Part shown: positions 1-6,678 of the stretch, piece after piece
Position numbering within the stretch: the stretch's first letter is position 1
Layout of the letters: each line of letters starts with the position of its first letter
Notes under the pieces: model-generated
What the model saw: only the letters and a program-made list of their open reading frames with translations
The model's database searches: none
Told to the model about the DNA's origin: nothing
NCBI GenBank assembly: GCA_022013615.1
Contig: JAKLQB010000573.1
Span: forward strand, 1 to 9,866
From: Desulfobacterales bacterium
GTDB lineage: Bacteria > Desulfobacterota > DSM-4660 > Desulfatiglandales > Desulfatiglandaceae
DNA length: 9,866 bases
Direction: 5' to 3'
Translations under genes and position numbers: made by a program

Positions 1-150
1 ATTGTCCTGGAAGTCCTTGACGAGCTGGAAGACTCAATCCCTATTGAATGGGTTAAAGTGGAAGCGGATATAAAAAGGCGGTTGAGACGGTTTTTTCATA
101 AGGTGATTGAAAGGAGCCCGCTTGTACTGCCCATAATTATCCCGATGTGA
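1..150 (+). CDS. rnj: Ribonuclease J family protein, C-terminal end only (partial)
   Basis: The frame is open from the first base of the window and stops with TGA at 148-150, giving the last 49 residues of a longer protein. The visible part has an acidic, helical segment (EVLDELEDS), then a basic stretch (IKRRLRRFFHKVIERSP), and ends in a hydrophobic strand (LVLPIIIPM). An arginine-rich helix followed by 'RxPxxLPxI' close to the C-terminus is typical of RNase J, the metallo-beta-lactamase-fold 5'-exo/endoribonuclease of mRNA decay and rRNA maturation. No catalytic residues are in view, so the name rests on this short tail and on the position beside ftsK. The next gene begins about 34 bases downstream on the same strand, which suggests co-transcription. 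Another protein with a similar basic tail cannot be excluded. Confidence 0.65.
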   Translation: MVLEVLDELEDSIPIEWVKVEADIKRRLRRFFHKVIERSPLVLPIIIPM

Positions 151-172
151 GTGCTATTGCAATATGTGAAGT

Positions 173-178
173 GAGGTG
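173..178 (+). promoter_or_regulatory. Ribosome binding site that favours a TTG start for ftsK
   Basis: GAGGTG lies six bases before the TTG at 185. The longer in-frame GTG start at 176 lies inside this motif and has only a weak GAAG upstream. An in-frame stop at 167-169 rules out longer starts. The TTG at 185 is therefore preferred. Confidence 0.5.
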
Positions 179-184
179 TCTAAT

Positions 185-2383
185 TTGAGTCGTAAATCAA
201 ATACCAAAGACAAAACGGAAAAACCCGCACATCCCATCAGAAAAGAGATCCGGGGACTTATTTTTCTGCTTATGGCCATTATTTTGGGCGGAAGCCTTTT
301 GTTTTATAACCCCGGGGACCAGCTTTTTTGGAACGTGACAGGACCTCTCGGTAAGGCTAATAACCTTTTTGGCACGGTTGGTGCTCATCTGGCCGGCGGA
401 GTGTTTTTCCTGGTCGGCTTTTCCTCATTCTGGCTGGTGATAATAGCCCTCACAATGGCCTTTCTTTCATTCCGGGGACGTCATGTCTCCTCCCCCGTCA
501 AGAGTACAGTTGCCGCCCTGACCCTGCTTGCCTCTTTCTCGGGCATTTTGAGCCTGCAGTTATCAGACGTAGTAAGCTTCAGGGGCGGACAGATCCTTGC
601 CGGAGGGCTTGTGGGTGTAGATCTGGCTGGATTAACTAAGAAGTTTCTCAATTTTTTTGGAGCATATGTCTTTTTTTTAGCGGTTTTCATCATTTCTCTC
701 ATGATCGTATCACACCTTTCCTTAGGTTGGCTTTTTTCCAGGCTGGGCCTGTGGATCATGGGCGCCCTGAGACACATAAAAGAAGCGATAAACAAAAAAA
801 GGGAGCGCAGGAAAAGGTCACACAGGACTACGTTGGCCAGGACAAAAATGAAATCGAAGCCGAAGGTTACCATTGTAAAACCAAAACGAGAGCCCGAAAA
901 AGGGCCCGAACAAGAACGGTTCGGTTTTATGAACGTTGCCGGCGAATTCAAGCTTCCCAATCTTGACCTTCTTGATGACCCGCCTGAGAGGGAGGATACC
1001 GGCATACAACGAGAAAGCCTGGAGATGAATGCCAGGCGTGTTGAAAAAAAGCTGGCAGATTTTGGCGTTCAGGGGGACGTCACTGAGATCCTTCCCGGTC
1101 CTGTGATCACCATGTACGAATACAAGCCTGCTCCGGGAATAAAAATCAGCAAAGTGGCTGGACTCGCTGATGACCTTGCGCTGGCCTTAAGGGCGCCCAG
1201 TGTTCGAATCGTGGCTCCCATACCGGGAAAAGCTGCCATTGGAATTGAGATCCCCAATAACAAGAGGGAAATGGTGTGTCTTAAGGAGCTATTTCAAAGC
1301 TCTTCTTACAGGGATTCAAGATATGACCTGCCCATTGCCCTCGGCAAGGACATCACCGGAGAACCTGTAATTGCGGATCTCACAAAGATGCCTCATCTCC
1401 TTGTGGCCGGTGCCACTGGAACAGGCAAAAGCGTCTCCCTAAACACCATGATCAACAGTCTCCTGTTCAAGGTTTCTCCGGAAATGGTCCGGTTTCTTAT
1501 TATTGATCCAAAAAGAATTGAACTGTCTATATATCATGATATCCCCCATTTGCTCCATCCGGTGGTGGTCCAGCCAAAAGAGGCCACAAAGGCACTGAGA
1601 TGGGCCGTGGAGGAAATGGAAAGGCGATATATGCTGCTTTCTGACAGGGGGGTCAGAAATATCAACAGCTATAACCGCAAGATTCTCAAAGGCCAAAAAA
1701 AAATAGTGACCACAGATGAGACCAAGGAGGCAGACAAGCCCCTGTACTATATCATCCTCGTCATCGATGAGTTGGCAGACTTGATGATGTCCTCCTCCAG
1801 AGACGTGGAAGAATCAATTACCCGTCTGGCCCAGATGGCCCGTGCCGCAGGCATTCATCTTATTATTGCGACACAACGCCCGTCGGTGGATGTCCTCACA
1901 GGCATTATCAAGGCCAATTTCCCGGCTCGAATCTCATTTCAGGTTGCGTCCAAGGTCGATTCAAGAACCATCCTTGATACAATGGGCGCTGAGGCACTTC
2001 TGGGTGAAGGGGACATGCTGTTCATGCCTCCCGGTGTGGGACGTCTCACGAGAATTCATGGGGCATACATCTCTGAAGAGGAAACAAAAAAGGTAACTGA
2101 TTTTCTCAGGAACCAGAAGAAACCGGATTATGACCCCGGCGTTTTGTCCGGGATAGCCCGGGAAAAAGATTCAGAAGAAGAGGAAATTGAATTAGACGAA
2201 AAATATGATGACGCGTTGGAAGTCGTGTTTAAGACAGGCCAGGCGTCTATTTCCATGTTGCAGCGCAAACTCAGGGTGGGTTACAATCGTGCCGCAAGGA
2301 TGATTGAGGCAATGGAAAAGGAAGGTATTGTGGGCCCTTCAGATGGAGTCCGGCCACGGGATGTTTACGGCAGGAGAGGGTAG
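185..2383 (+). CDS. ftsK: DNA translocase FtsK/SpoIIIE family
   Basis: Membrane-anchored, septum-located ATPase that pumps chromosomal DNA during division and brings the terminus to XerCD/dif recombination. From the TTG start (732 aa), four membrane segments are seen near residues 24-41, 67-95, 107-125 and 158-180. A short, very basic linker (about 195-285) follows, then the alpha/beta motor. Walker A GATGTGKS is at about 409-416 and Walker B (LVIDELADL) has its Asp near 528. TQRPSVDV and TILD further on also fit the motor. The C-terminal gamma winged helix (about 670-728) carries RKLRVGYNRAAR and EGIVGPSDG, typical of the KOPS-reading domain. The linker is far shorter than in E. coli FtsK, and total length resembles SpoIIIE-like family members. 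The next gene, lolA, follows closely, an order also known in E. coli (ftsK-lolA). A GTG at 176 would add three residues. Confidence 0.96.
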   Translation: MSRKSNTKDKTEKPAHPIRKEIRGLIFLLMAIILGGSLLFYNPGDQLFWNVTGPLGKANNLFGTVGAHLAGGVFFLVGFSSFWLVIIALTMAFLSFRGRHVSSPVKSTVAALTLLASFSGILSLQLSDVVSFRGGQILAGGLVGVDLAGLTKKFLNFFGAYVFFLAVFIISLMIVSHLSLGWLFSRLGLWIMGALRHIKEAINKKRERRKRSHRTTLARTKMKSKPKVTIVKPKREPEKGPEQERFGFMNVAGEFKLPNLDLLDDPPEREDTGIQRESLEMNARRVEKKLADFGVQGDVTEILPGPVITMYEYKPAPGIKISKVAGLADDLALALRAPSVRIVAPIPGKAAIGIEIPNNKREMVCLKELFQSSSYRDSRYDLPIALGKDITGEPVIADLTKMPHLLVAGATGTGKSVSLNTMINSLLFKVSPEMVRFLIIDPKRIELSIYHDIPHLLHPVVVQPKEATKALRWAVEEMERRYMLLSDRGVRNINSYNRKILKGQKKIVTTDETKEADKPLYYIILVIDELADLMMSSSRDVEESITRLAQMARAAGIHLIIATQRPSVDVLTGIIKANFPARISFQVASKVDSRTILDTMGAEALLGEGDMLFMPPGVGRLTRIHGAYISEEETKKVTDFLRNQKKPDYDPGVLSGIAREKDSEEEEIELDEKYDDALEVVFKTGQASISMLQRKLRVGYNRAARMIEAMEKEGIVGPSDGVRPRDVYGRRG

Positions 2384-2424
2384 GAATTCGGGAGTATAAG
2401 AAATCTGTGGGAAAAGACATAAAA

Positions 2425-3096
2425 ATGACAAAAACCTTCATAATATTCAATCTCATTGTGCTTCTGTTCCATGGAAGCGCGGCGTTTGCTAAAGATGATC
2501 TATCCACTGTCCTTGAAGGAATCAAGGGAAAGTATGGAAATCTTCCCGGCCTCAGTATAGCCTATACCCGTGAAGTGATTACCAGGTCCATGTCCATGCT
2601 GGGCAATCAGGTAAAGGGAGATCTGGCCACCGGCCAGATGTTTTTCAGGCCTCCTTATTCCCTGAGGCTGGAGCAGAAAACACCAAACATCGAGACCCTT
2701 ATCGCGAATGAGGAAACGCTCTGGTGGTATATCCCCGATAAAAAGCGCGCTCATAAGTACCCCTCCCAGGAGTTCGGTAAGGAGTTAAGACTTCTGAGCG
2801 ATATATTCAGAGGGCTCAGCCAGGTGACGAAGAATTTTCAAATTATGATGAGCGATCAAACTGAGCAGGGAAAGTATCAGATCGAACTCATACCGGACCC
2901 TCCCTGGCAGGAAATTGATCGCATCGTCCTTACTGTAACCCATGCGTATGATATCCGGGTGGTGAATATTCACAATCAGTTAGGAACCATAACCCGGTTC
3001 ACACTTGAAGGCCTGACTGTAAAGGATAACTTTGAAAAGGGTTTTTTCGAATTTATTCTCCCGGAGGGTGTCGAGCTGGTGGAGGAGAAAGGCTAA
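2425..3096 (+). CDS. lolA: Outer-membrane lipoprotein carrier protein LolA
   Basis: Periplasmic chaperone that takes mature lipoproteins from the LolCDE transporter and hands them to the outer-membrane acceptor. The 223-residue protein starts with a signal peptide: short charged N-end (MTK), hydrophobic core, and an AFA cleavage site before KDD at about residue 22. The mature part fits LolA: a positively charged early strand, FRPPYSLRLEQ, then NEETLWWYIPDKKRAHKYP, which corresponds to the family's 'D/NGxTLWxYxP' region, and a C-terminal 'FEFILPEGVELVE'. It lies 41 bases after ftsK and is probably co-transcribed. The start is uncertain: a GTG at 2407 would add six residues, but its GGAG is 12 bases away. 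The ATG at 2425 gives a compact signal peptide and has GGGAAA about ten bases upstream. The last 44 bases overlap the 3' end of rsmE on the other strand. Confidence 0.85.
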   Translation: MTKTFIIFNLIVLLFHGSAAFAKDDLSTVLEGIKGKYGNLPGLSIAYTREVITRSMSMLGNQVKGDLATGQMFFRPPYSLRLEQKTPNIETLIANEETLWWYIPDKKRAHKYPSQEFGKELRLLSDIFRGLSQVTKNFQIMMSDQTEQGKYQIELIPDPPWQEIDRIVLTVTHAYDIRVVNIHNQLGTITRFTLEGLTVKDNFEKGFFEFILPEGVELVEEKG

Positions 3097-3856
3097 ATGC
3101 TATCAAGTTGCTCGGGCTCAAGTCACCCCACTCATACTGGATAATGGCAACCATGGTGATGGCAGCGGTTTCCGACCTCAGGATCCTGTTTCCCAGTGAG
3201 ACGGGAACAAAACCGGCATCCCTGGCGATCCGGATTTCTTCCTGAGTAAAACCACCTTCAGGCCCCACCATGCCTACAAATTTTTCCACCGGCGAAAATG
3301 CCTTCAGCAAGCTCTTCAAGTCTTGTGATCGTTCCTGCTCCCATAAAATGACTTTTAAGGCATCTTTCCATTTTTCTTTTGTTACCAATTCTTTAAAGGG
3401 GGAAAGGGTCTCTATTTCAGCAGGAATATTCCTGTCAGACTGCTTTGCTGAATTTTGAGCTATTTCACGCCAGTGTCGCAGCTTGCTAAGAGTCCTATCC
3501 TTTCTTAACGTGATTACTGTCCGTTCGGAAGAGAAAGGGAGAATCCGATCAACACCCAATTCCGAGGTTTTTTGAATCAGATAATCCATTTGACGTGATT
3601 TCAAAAGGGCCTGGCAGAGCATGATTTGCACTGGCGAAGGGGGAGGCTTCGGAATGGGCTTCCCAAGAACGACCTGTACTTCGCGGGGTGTAGCTGATTC
3701 TATGGTGACTTGAAAGCGAGTCCCTTTGCCGTCCATGAGAACAAAACGATCCCCGGTCTTCATTCGCAGGACTTTTGTTATATGTTTTGCCTCGGATCCT
3801 GTAATGGAGCAGGTACCGCCGCTTTCCCTTATTTCCTCAACAAAAAAGCGTCTCAA
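3053..3856 (-). CDS. rsmE: 16S rRNA (uracil-1498-N3)-methyltransferase RsmE
   Basis: SPOUT-fold, SAM-dependent enzyme that methylates N3 of U1498 in helix 44 of 16S rRNA on the 30S subunit. The 267 residues contain an N-terminal PUA-like part with SEAKHITKVLRMKTGD (21-36). The central motif IAQNSAKQSDR is at 132-142. The SAM-binding knot has GPEGGFTQEE (198-207) and LGNRILRSETA (221-231). Similar proteins are about 240-250 aa and end near 'YEWGDL' (residue 246). The last 21 or so residues here are a Pro-rich tail read antisense through the end of lolA, and are probably a run-on to the first stop. The start is TTG, chosen because it gives the standard MRRFFV opening and follows a good ribosome binding site. 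It begins 15 bases after the prmA stop, in the same operon. Confidence 0.94.
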   Translation of the reverse strand: MRRFFVEEIRESGGTCSITGSEAKHITKVLRMKTGDRFVLMDGKGTRFQVTIESATPREVQVVLGKPIPKPPPSPVQIMLCQALLKSRQMDYLIQKTSELGVDRILPFSSERTVITLRKDRTLSKLRHWREIAQNSAKQSDRNIPAEIETLSPFKELVTKEKWKDALKVILWEQERSQDLKSLLKAFSPVEKFVGMVGPEGGFTQEEIRIARDAGFVPVSLGNRILRSETAAITMVAIIQYEWGDLSPSNLIAFSLSPPPARHPPGE

Positions 3857-3864
3857 TGTCTTAT

Positions 3865-3870
3865 TCCACC
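3865..3870 (-). promoter_or_regulatory. Ribosome binding site supporting the TTG start of rsmE
   Basis: On the minus strand GGTGGA (3870 down to 3865) lies eight bases before the TTG at 3856, in the 15-base gap after the prmA stop. No better ATG lies nearby that would keep the conserved MRRFFV opening. Confidence 0.5.
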
Positions 3871-3871
3871 A

Positions 3872-4771
3872 CTACCTTTTCTTTGCTATCATACAGGCCC
3901 AATCTTGCTGGTATAAAATTTCTATTTCACGAAAGCGGTATTCATTAAGTGCCCCTTTTACCTCTTCAACCTGGTCCTCCAGGATACCTGAGAGAATGAG
4001 CCATCCACCAGGTTGCAGAAGGTGAGAGAAGCGGTGGAAGAGCTTAAGAATTTGTCCAAGGATCAGATTGGCAGTCAACACAGAAAATGTGCCCTTCACT
4101 TGTTCAAGGGGAGTGTTGGAAAGGTCAATGAATTCTGACAGATCATTTATTTGGATGTTACGTTCAGCCCAGCGAAGCGCTTCAGGGTCTATATCAATTG
4201 CAAGTATTTTGCTTGCCCCAAGTTGGGCGCCGTAAGTTGCCAGAATGCCGCTGCCGGTGCCCACATCGAGCATGGTCCATGTTTTGGGAAAGTGAATTTT
4301 TTCCATGGCCTCAAGGCACATTCTGGTCGTTGCATGCTGCCCGGTGCCGAAGGCAGGACCGGGGTCGATCCTGATCACATGGCCATCTACAGCATCAGGC
4401 ATGGGTTCCCAGGCTGGTACGATCATGAGATTTGGCGTGACACGGTCGGCATGAAAGAACCGCCGCCAATTACGATTCCAATCCTGATCTTCTGTCTCGG
4501 TGAGTGTTAGTTCTGGAGAAGGGATCTCTGGAAATATTTCGTTCAGCTTTCCGAGAAAGACACTGATTCGCTTCCGTGTATGTACAGGATTTTTTTGAAA
4601 TGGTAGATAGGCTTTCAGAGAATGACCCTGAAGGTCTTCTGAAACAATACCTGTACAACCCAGATCAAACAGGAAGGTACTTACGGACTCATGGGCAACC
4701 GGGTCTATGTCGATACAGATCTCCAGCCATCCTGGGTGTTCAGGGTTAGGAATGGGCACAGCGGTGATCAC
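3872..4771 (-). CDS. prmA: Ribosomal protein L11 methyltransferase PrmA
   Basis: SAM-dependent class I methyltransferase that trimethylates lysines and the N-terminus of ribosomal protein L11. The 299-residue length is normal for the family. The N-terminal substrate-recognition domain begins at GWLEICIDID (14-23). The linker region has DQDWNRNWRRFF (95-106). Conserved catalytic-domain blocks follow: IRIDPGPAFGTGQHATT (133-149), SAM-binding motif I LDVGTGSGIL (168-177), the acidic end of strand 2 in AIDIDPEA (191-198), and TANLILGQI (233-241), equivalent to the 'N-I-L' substrate loop. The GTG start overlaps the TGA stop of the upstream OB-fold gene by four bases (GTGA), so translational coupling is likely. 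The only Shine-Dalgarno-like bases (AAAGG) lie almost against the start codon. rsmE follows after 15 bases, so two ribosome-directed methyltransferases are made together. Confidence 0.95.
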   Translation of the reverse strand: MITAVPIPNPEHPGWLEICIDIDPVAHESVSTFLFDLGCTGIVSEDLQGHSLKAYLPFQKNPVHTRKRISVFLGKLNEIFPEIPSPELTLTETEDQDWNRNWRRFFHADRVTPNLMIVPAWEPMPDAVDGHVIRIDPGPAFGTGQHATTRMCLEAMEKIHFPKTWTMLDVGTGSGILATYGAQLGASKILAIDIDPEALRWAERNIQINDLSEFIDLSNTPLEQVKGTFSVLTANLILGQILKLFHRFSHLLQPGGWLILSGILEDQVEEVKGALNEYRFREIEILYQQDWACMIAKKR

Positions 4772-5202
4772 GCCTTTCGGAAGACGTAGTTGAGTTGCCC
4801 GTTAGGCAGGTTATTGACCTCCGTTTTCATCTCCATGCCCACCTGTATATCATCTTCCGGGGTATCACTGGCGATTCTTCCGAACACCTTATAGTCTCCG
4901 TAGTCTAAAAGAGCAATGGAATATGGAAGGTCGTCCCCGAATCCTACAGGGGCGTATTCCAGTTTACTGTAACTTATGAGTTTACCGTTTCCGGAGACCT
5001 CAAGCCATTCCATGTTGCTTGTAAGACACTGGTAACAGTCGGCCCTGGGCGGGAAAAAAACCAGGCCGCAATCCTTGCACCGGGTGTGCATGACCTTTCC
5101 CTTCTCCATGTAGTCGATAAAATCATTGACTTTCGATATGGAGGTAAAGCTGACGGTTCCGAATTTTTTAAAACGATCATCTACTTCTTTTTTCTTTCCC
5201 AT
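4768..5202 (-). CDS. Zn-ribbon/OB-fold protein (DUF35, COG1545), thiolase partner
   Basis: A 144-residue protein with a rubredoxin-like zinc ribbon followed by an OB fold. The four ligands are C42, C45, C56 and C59 (C-x2-C-x10-C-x2-C) around the family signature CGLVFFPPRADCYQC. The OB part runs from about residue 62 (GNGKLISYSKLEYAP, PYSIALLDYGDYKVFGRI) to the end. In characterised relatives (archaeal acetoacetyl-CoA thiolase/HMG-CoA synthase complex; BbsA of benzoylsuccinyl-CoA thiolase) such a protein binds CoA and forms a stable complex with an SCP2-type thiolase. The gene directly upstream is exactly such a thiolase, four bases away. ATG at 5202 was chosen because GGGAG sits eight bases before it; a TTG at 5217 would add five residues but lacks a good site. 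Its stop overlaps the prmA start. The substrate is not deducible from sequence. Confidence 0.9.
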   Translation of the reverse strand: MGKKKEVDDRFKKFGTVSFTSISKVNDFIDYMEKGKVMHTRCKDCGLVFFPPRADCYQCLTSNMEWLEVSGNGKLISYSKLEYAPVGFGDDLPYSIALLDYGDYKVFGRIASDTPEDDIQVGMEMKTEVNNLPNGQLNYVFRKA

Positions 5203-5206
5203 ATCA

Positions 5207-6373
5207 TTATCTCCCAAGAATGGTGACGTTTCCGTATAACCCCACGCCGCCTATATTATGTACCAGTCCTATCTCCGGATCTTTGACCTGCATGTCGCCT
5301 GCCTCATTTCTGAGCTGGAGGACAATGGTTCTGATCTGGGACCCACCGGTCGCGCCGATGGGGTGGCCTTTGGAGAGAAGCCCTCCATCCACATTAACCG
5401 GTATGCTCCCTTCTTTGTAAGTTTCTTTGCTCTTGATGAGTTCTTTTCCTTCTCCAGGCTTTGCAAAACCCAGATTTTCGTAGGCCATCATTTCGGCAAT
5501 CGTGAAACAGTCGTGAACCTCAGCCACATCGATGTCTTTCGGAGTAACCCCCGCCATCTCGTATGCCTGCTTTCCGGCCTGCTCGCCTACGGTTAATCCA
5601 GTAAAAAGGTCCCTGCCCGCCATATTTACCGCATTTGAAGCAGCACCAACGCCCAGGATCCAGACCGGTTTTTTACAAAAGGCTTTTGCCCTCTCTTCGC
5701 TGGCTACAATGACGCAGGAGCTTCCGTCAGCATTTGCACAGCAGTCTCCCACACGAAGTGGGCTTGCAACCGGATTGGACATGGGGCTCTCAGGGTCTGA
5801 GAACATCTCAAAGGTCACGGGTTTGCGATACACGGCCTTTTCGTTGATCTGACCATAGGTGGCCGCCTTCACCCTGATAAGGGCCAGGTCATCGTGTGTT
5901 GTTCCATATTTGGCCATGTGGGCCCTGGCATACATGGCATAATAGGCAGGCATCATGGTTCCGAAAGGGCTTTCCCACTGGATATCAGCTCCACGGCCCA
6001 TCCTCTCCTGTGATTCTGCCGAGGAAATCTCTGACATTTTTTGGAAACCGATAACCGCTATTACATCATGAAGCCCCGACTTTATCAGTGAGTATGCCAG
6101 CTTCAGTCCTGTGCTGCTCGAAGAACACAATGTTTCCACATAAAATGTTGGTTGAGGGGTTAGACCGAAATATTCAGCAAATACACCAGCAGGCGAGCGT
6201 TGTTTGTCATATTCCGGGGCTGAGCATATGACAGATGCATCGATGTCTTTTGTGGTAATCTGGGCATCCTGCATGCATTCTTTGAATCCATCGAATGCCA
6301 GCTCTCTGATGGAGCCGGGATATCCCCGTACAAAGGCGCTTTGTCCGACCCCTATGATTCCTACCTTTCCCAT
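5207..6373 (-). CDS. SCP2-type thiolase family protein (acetyl-CoA acetyltransferase-like)
   Basis: CoA-dependent condensing or cleaving enzyme of the thiolase fold, 388 aa. It starts with the usual KVGIIGVGQSAF strand. The nucleophilic Cys is C83 in ETLCSSSSTG. The SCP2-type HDCF motif is at 287-290; its Cys289 can supply the second catalytic cysteine that classical thiolases carry in a C-terminal CxG motif, which is absent here. The oxyanion-hole histidine is H337 in SKGHPIGATG, and NIGGVGLYGN lies at 373-382. This is the pattern of SCP2-type and archaeal acetoacetyl-CoA thiolases and of BbsB. The downstream zinc-ribbon/OB-fold gene very probably encodes its partner subunit. It is the first gene of a four-gene operon. 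An AGGAGG ribosome binding site (6385 to 6380) lies six bases before the ATG, and a good promoter lies about 100 bases upstream. Acetoacetyl-CoA is a plausible substrate, but other beta-ketoacyl-CoA thioesters are equally possible. Confidence 0.9.
   Translation of the reverse strand: MGKVGIIGVGQSAFVRGYPGSIRELAFDGFKECMQDAQITTKDIDASVICSAPEYDKQRSPAGVFAEYFGLTPQPTFYVETLCSSSSTGLKLAYSLIKSGLHDVIAVIGFQKMSEISSAESQERMGRGADIQWESPFGTMMPAYYAMYARAHMAKYGTTHDDLALIRVKAATYGQINEKAVYRKPVTFEMFSDPESPMSNPVASPLRVGDCCANADGSSCVIVASEERAKAFCKKPVWILGVGAASNAVNMAGRDLFTGLTVGEQAGKQAYEMAGVTPKDIDVAEVHDCFTIAEMMAYENLGFAKPGEGKELIKSKETYKEGSIPVNVDGGLLSKGHPIGATGGSQIRTIVLQLRNEAGDMQVKDPEIGLVHNIGGVGLYGNVTILGR
5211..5215 (-). promoter_or_regulatory. 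Ribosome binding site setting the start of the OB-fold gene
   Basis: On the minus strand GGGAG (5215 to 5211), inside the last codons of the thiolase gene, lies eight bases before the ATG at 5202. It supports that ATG over the TTG at 5217. Confidence 0.55.
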
Positions 6374-6479
6374 AAGTGACCTCCTGAAAAAATTGTGTTA
6401 TATTGAGCGTAAGTTATTAAAAAGCTGTGCAAATTATGAAATGTTCTAACTTGCTTCTATTGCATACAAACGGATCAAA

Positions 6480-6508
6480 AGTATAAGGAAAGAATAATAA
6501 GGGGTCAA
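6480..6508 (-). promoter_or_regulatory. Putative sigma70-type promoter for the thiolase operon
   Basis: On the minus strand a -35 box TTGACC (6508 to 6503) and a -10 box TATACT (6485 to 6480) are separated by exactly 17 bases. Each box matches the consensus at five of six positions. Transcription would begin near 6473, giving a leader of about 100 bases before the thiolase ATG. Confidence 0.6.
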
Positions 6509-6542
6509 GAGAAAAGGAGAAATAGATTTTGTGTTTTTTTTG

Positions 6543-6571
6543 TTGAATCTTGAGGCGTTTTGGTATATATT
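6543..6571 (+). promoter_or_regulatory. Putative sigma70-type promoter for the cNMP-PilZ gene
   Basis: TTGAAT (6543-6548) and TATATT (6566-6571) are separated by 17 bases and preceded by an A/T-rich tract that could act as an UP element. The start would be near 6578, giving a leader of about 100 bases. A perfect TTGACA at 6571-6576 has no suitable -10 box at 16-18 bases and overlaps this -10 box. Confidence 0.5.
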
Positions 6572-6678
6572 TGACAATATTAAACATAAAAAGGCTCTTG
6601 AAAATTTTTTATGGAGATTCTTGTCGGGAGGGCGAAGTATAGCAAAGATCCTCAATTTTACAGCAATAGCAGGCCTGG

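Larger units (their letters stand above)
6374..6678. other. Divergent AT-rich intergenic region
   Basis: About 305 bases separate the divergent thiolase and cNMP-PilZ genes. They are much richer in A/T than the neighbouring coding DNA, with a T-run at 6533-6540. I find one sigma70-like promoter for each direction and a leader of roughly 100 bases on each side. No clear palindromic operator, CRP-like TGTGA/TCACA half-site pair, riboswitch-like fold or terminator hairpin was recognised. A 69-codon minus-strand frame crossing it (6446-6655) looks non-coding. Confidence 0.6.

Noticed and set aside
481..1009. Overlapping minus- and plus-strand frames inside ftsK (up to 174 codons)
   Set aside because: They lie antisense or out of frame within the well-supported ftsK frame and show no family motif.
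6571..6603. Perfect TTGACA (6571-6576) and TTGAAA (6598-6603) as extra plus-strand promoters
   Set aside because: Neither has an acceptable -10 box at 16-18 bases; TTGACA also overlaps the better promoter's -10 box.
6446..6655. 69-codon minus-strand frame in the divergent intergenic region
   Set aside because: It covers both promoters, lacks a ribosome binding site, and its Phe/Ile/Asn-rich composition simply reflects AT-rich DNA.
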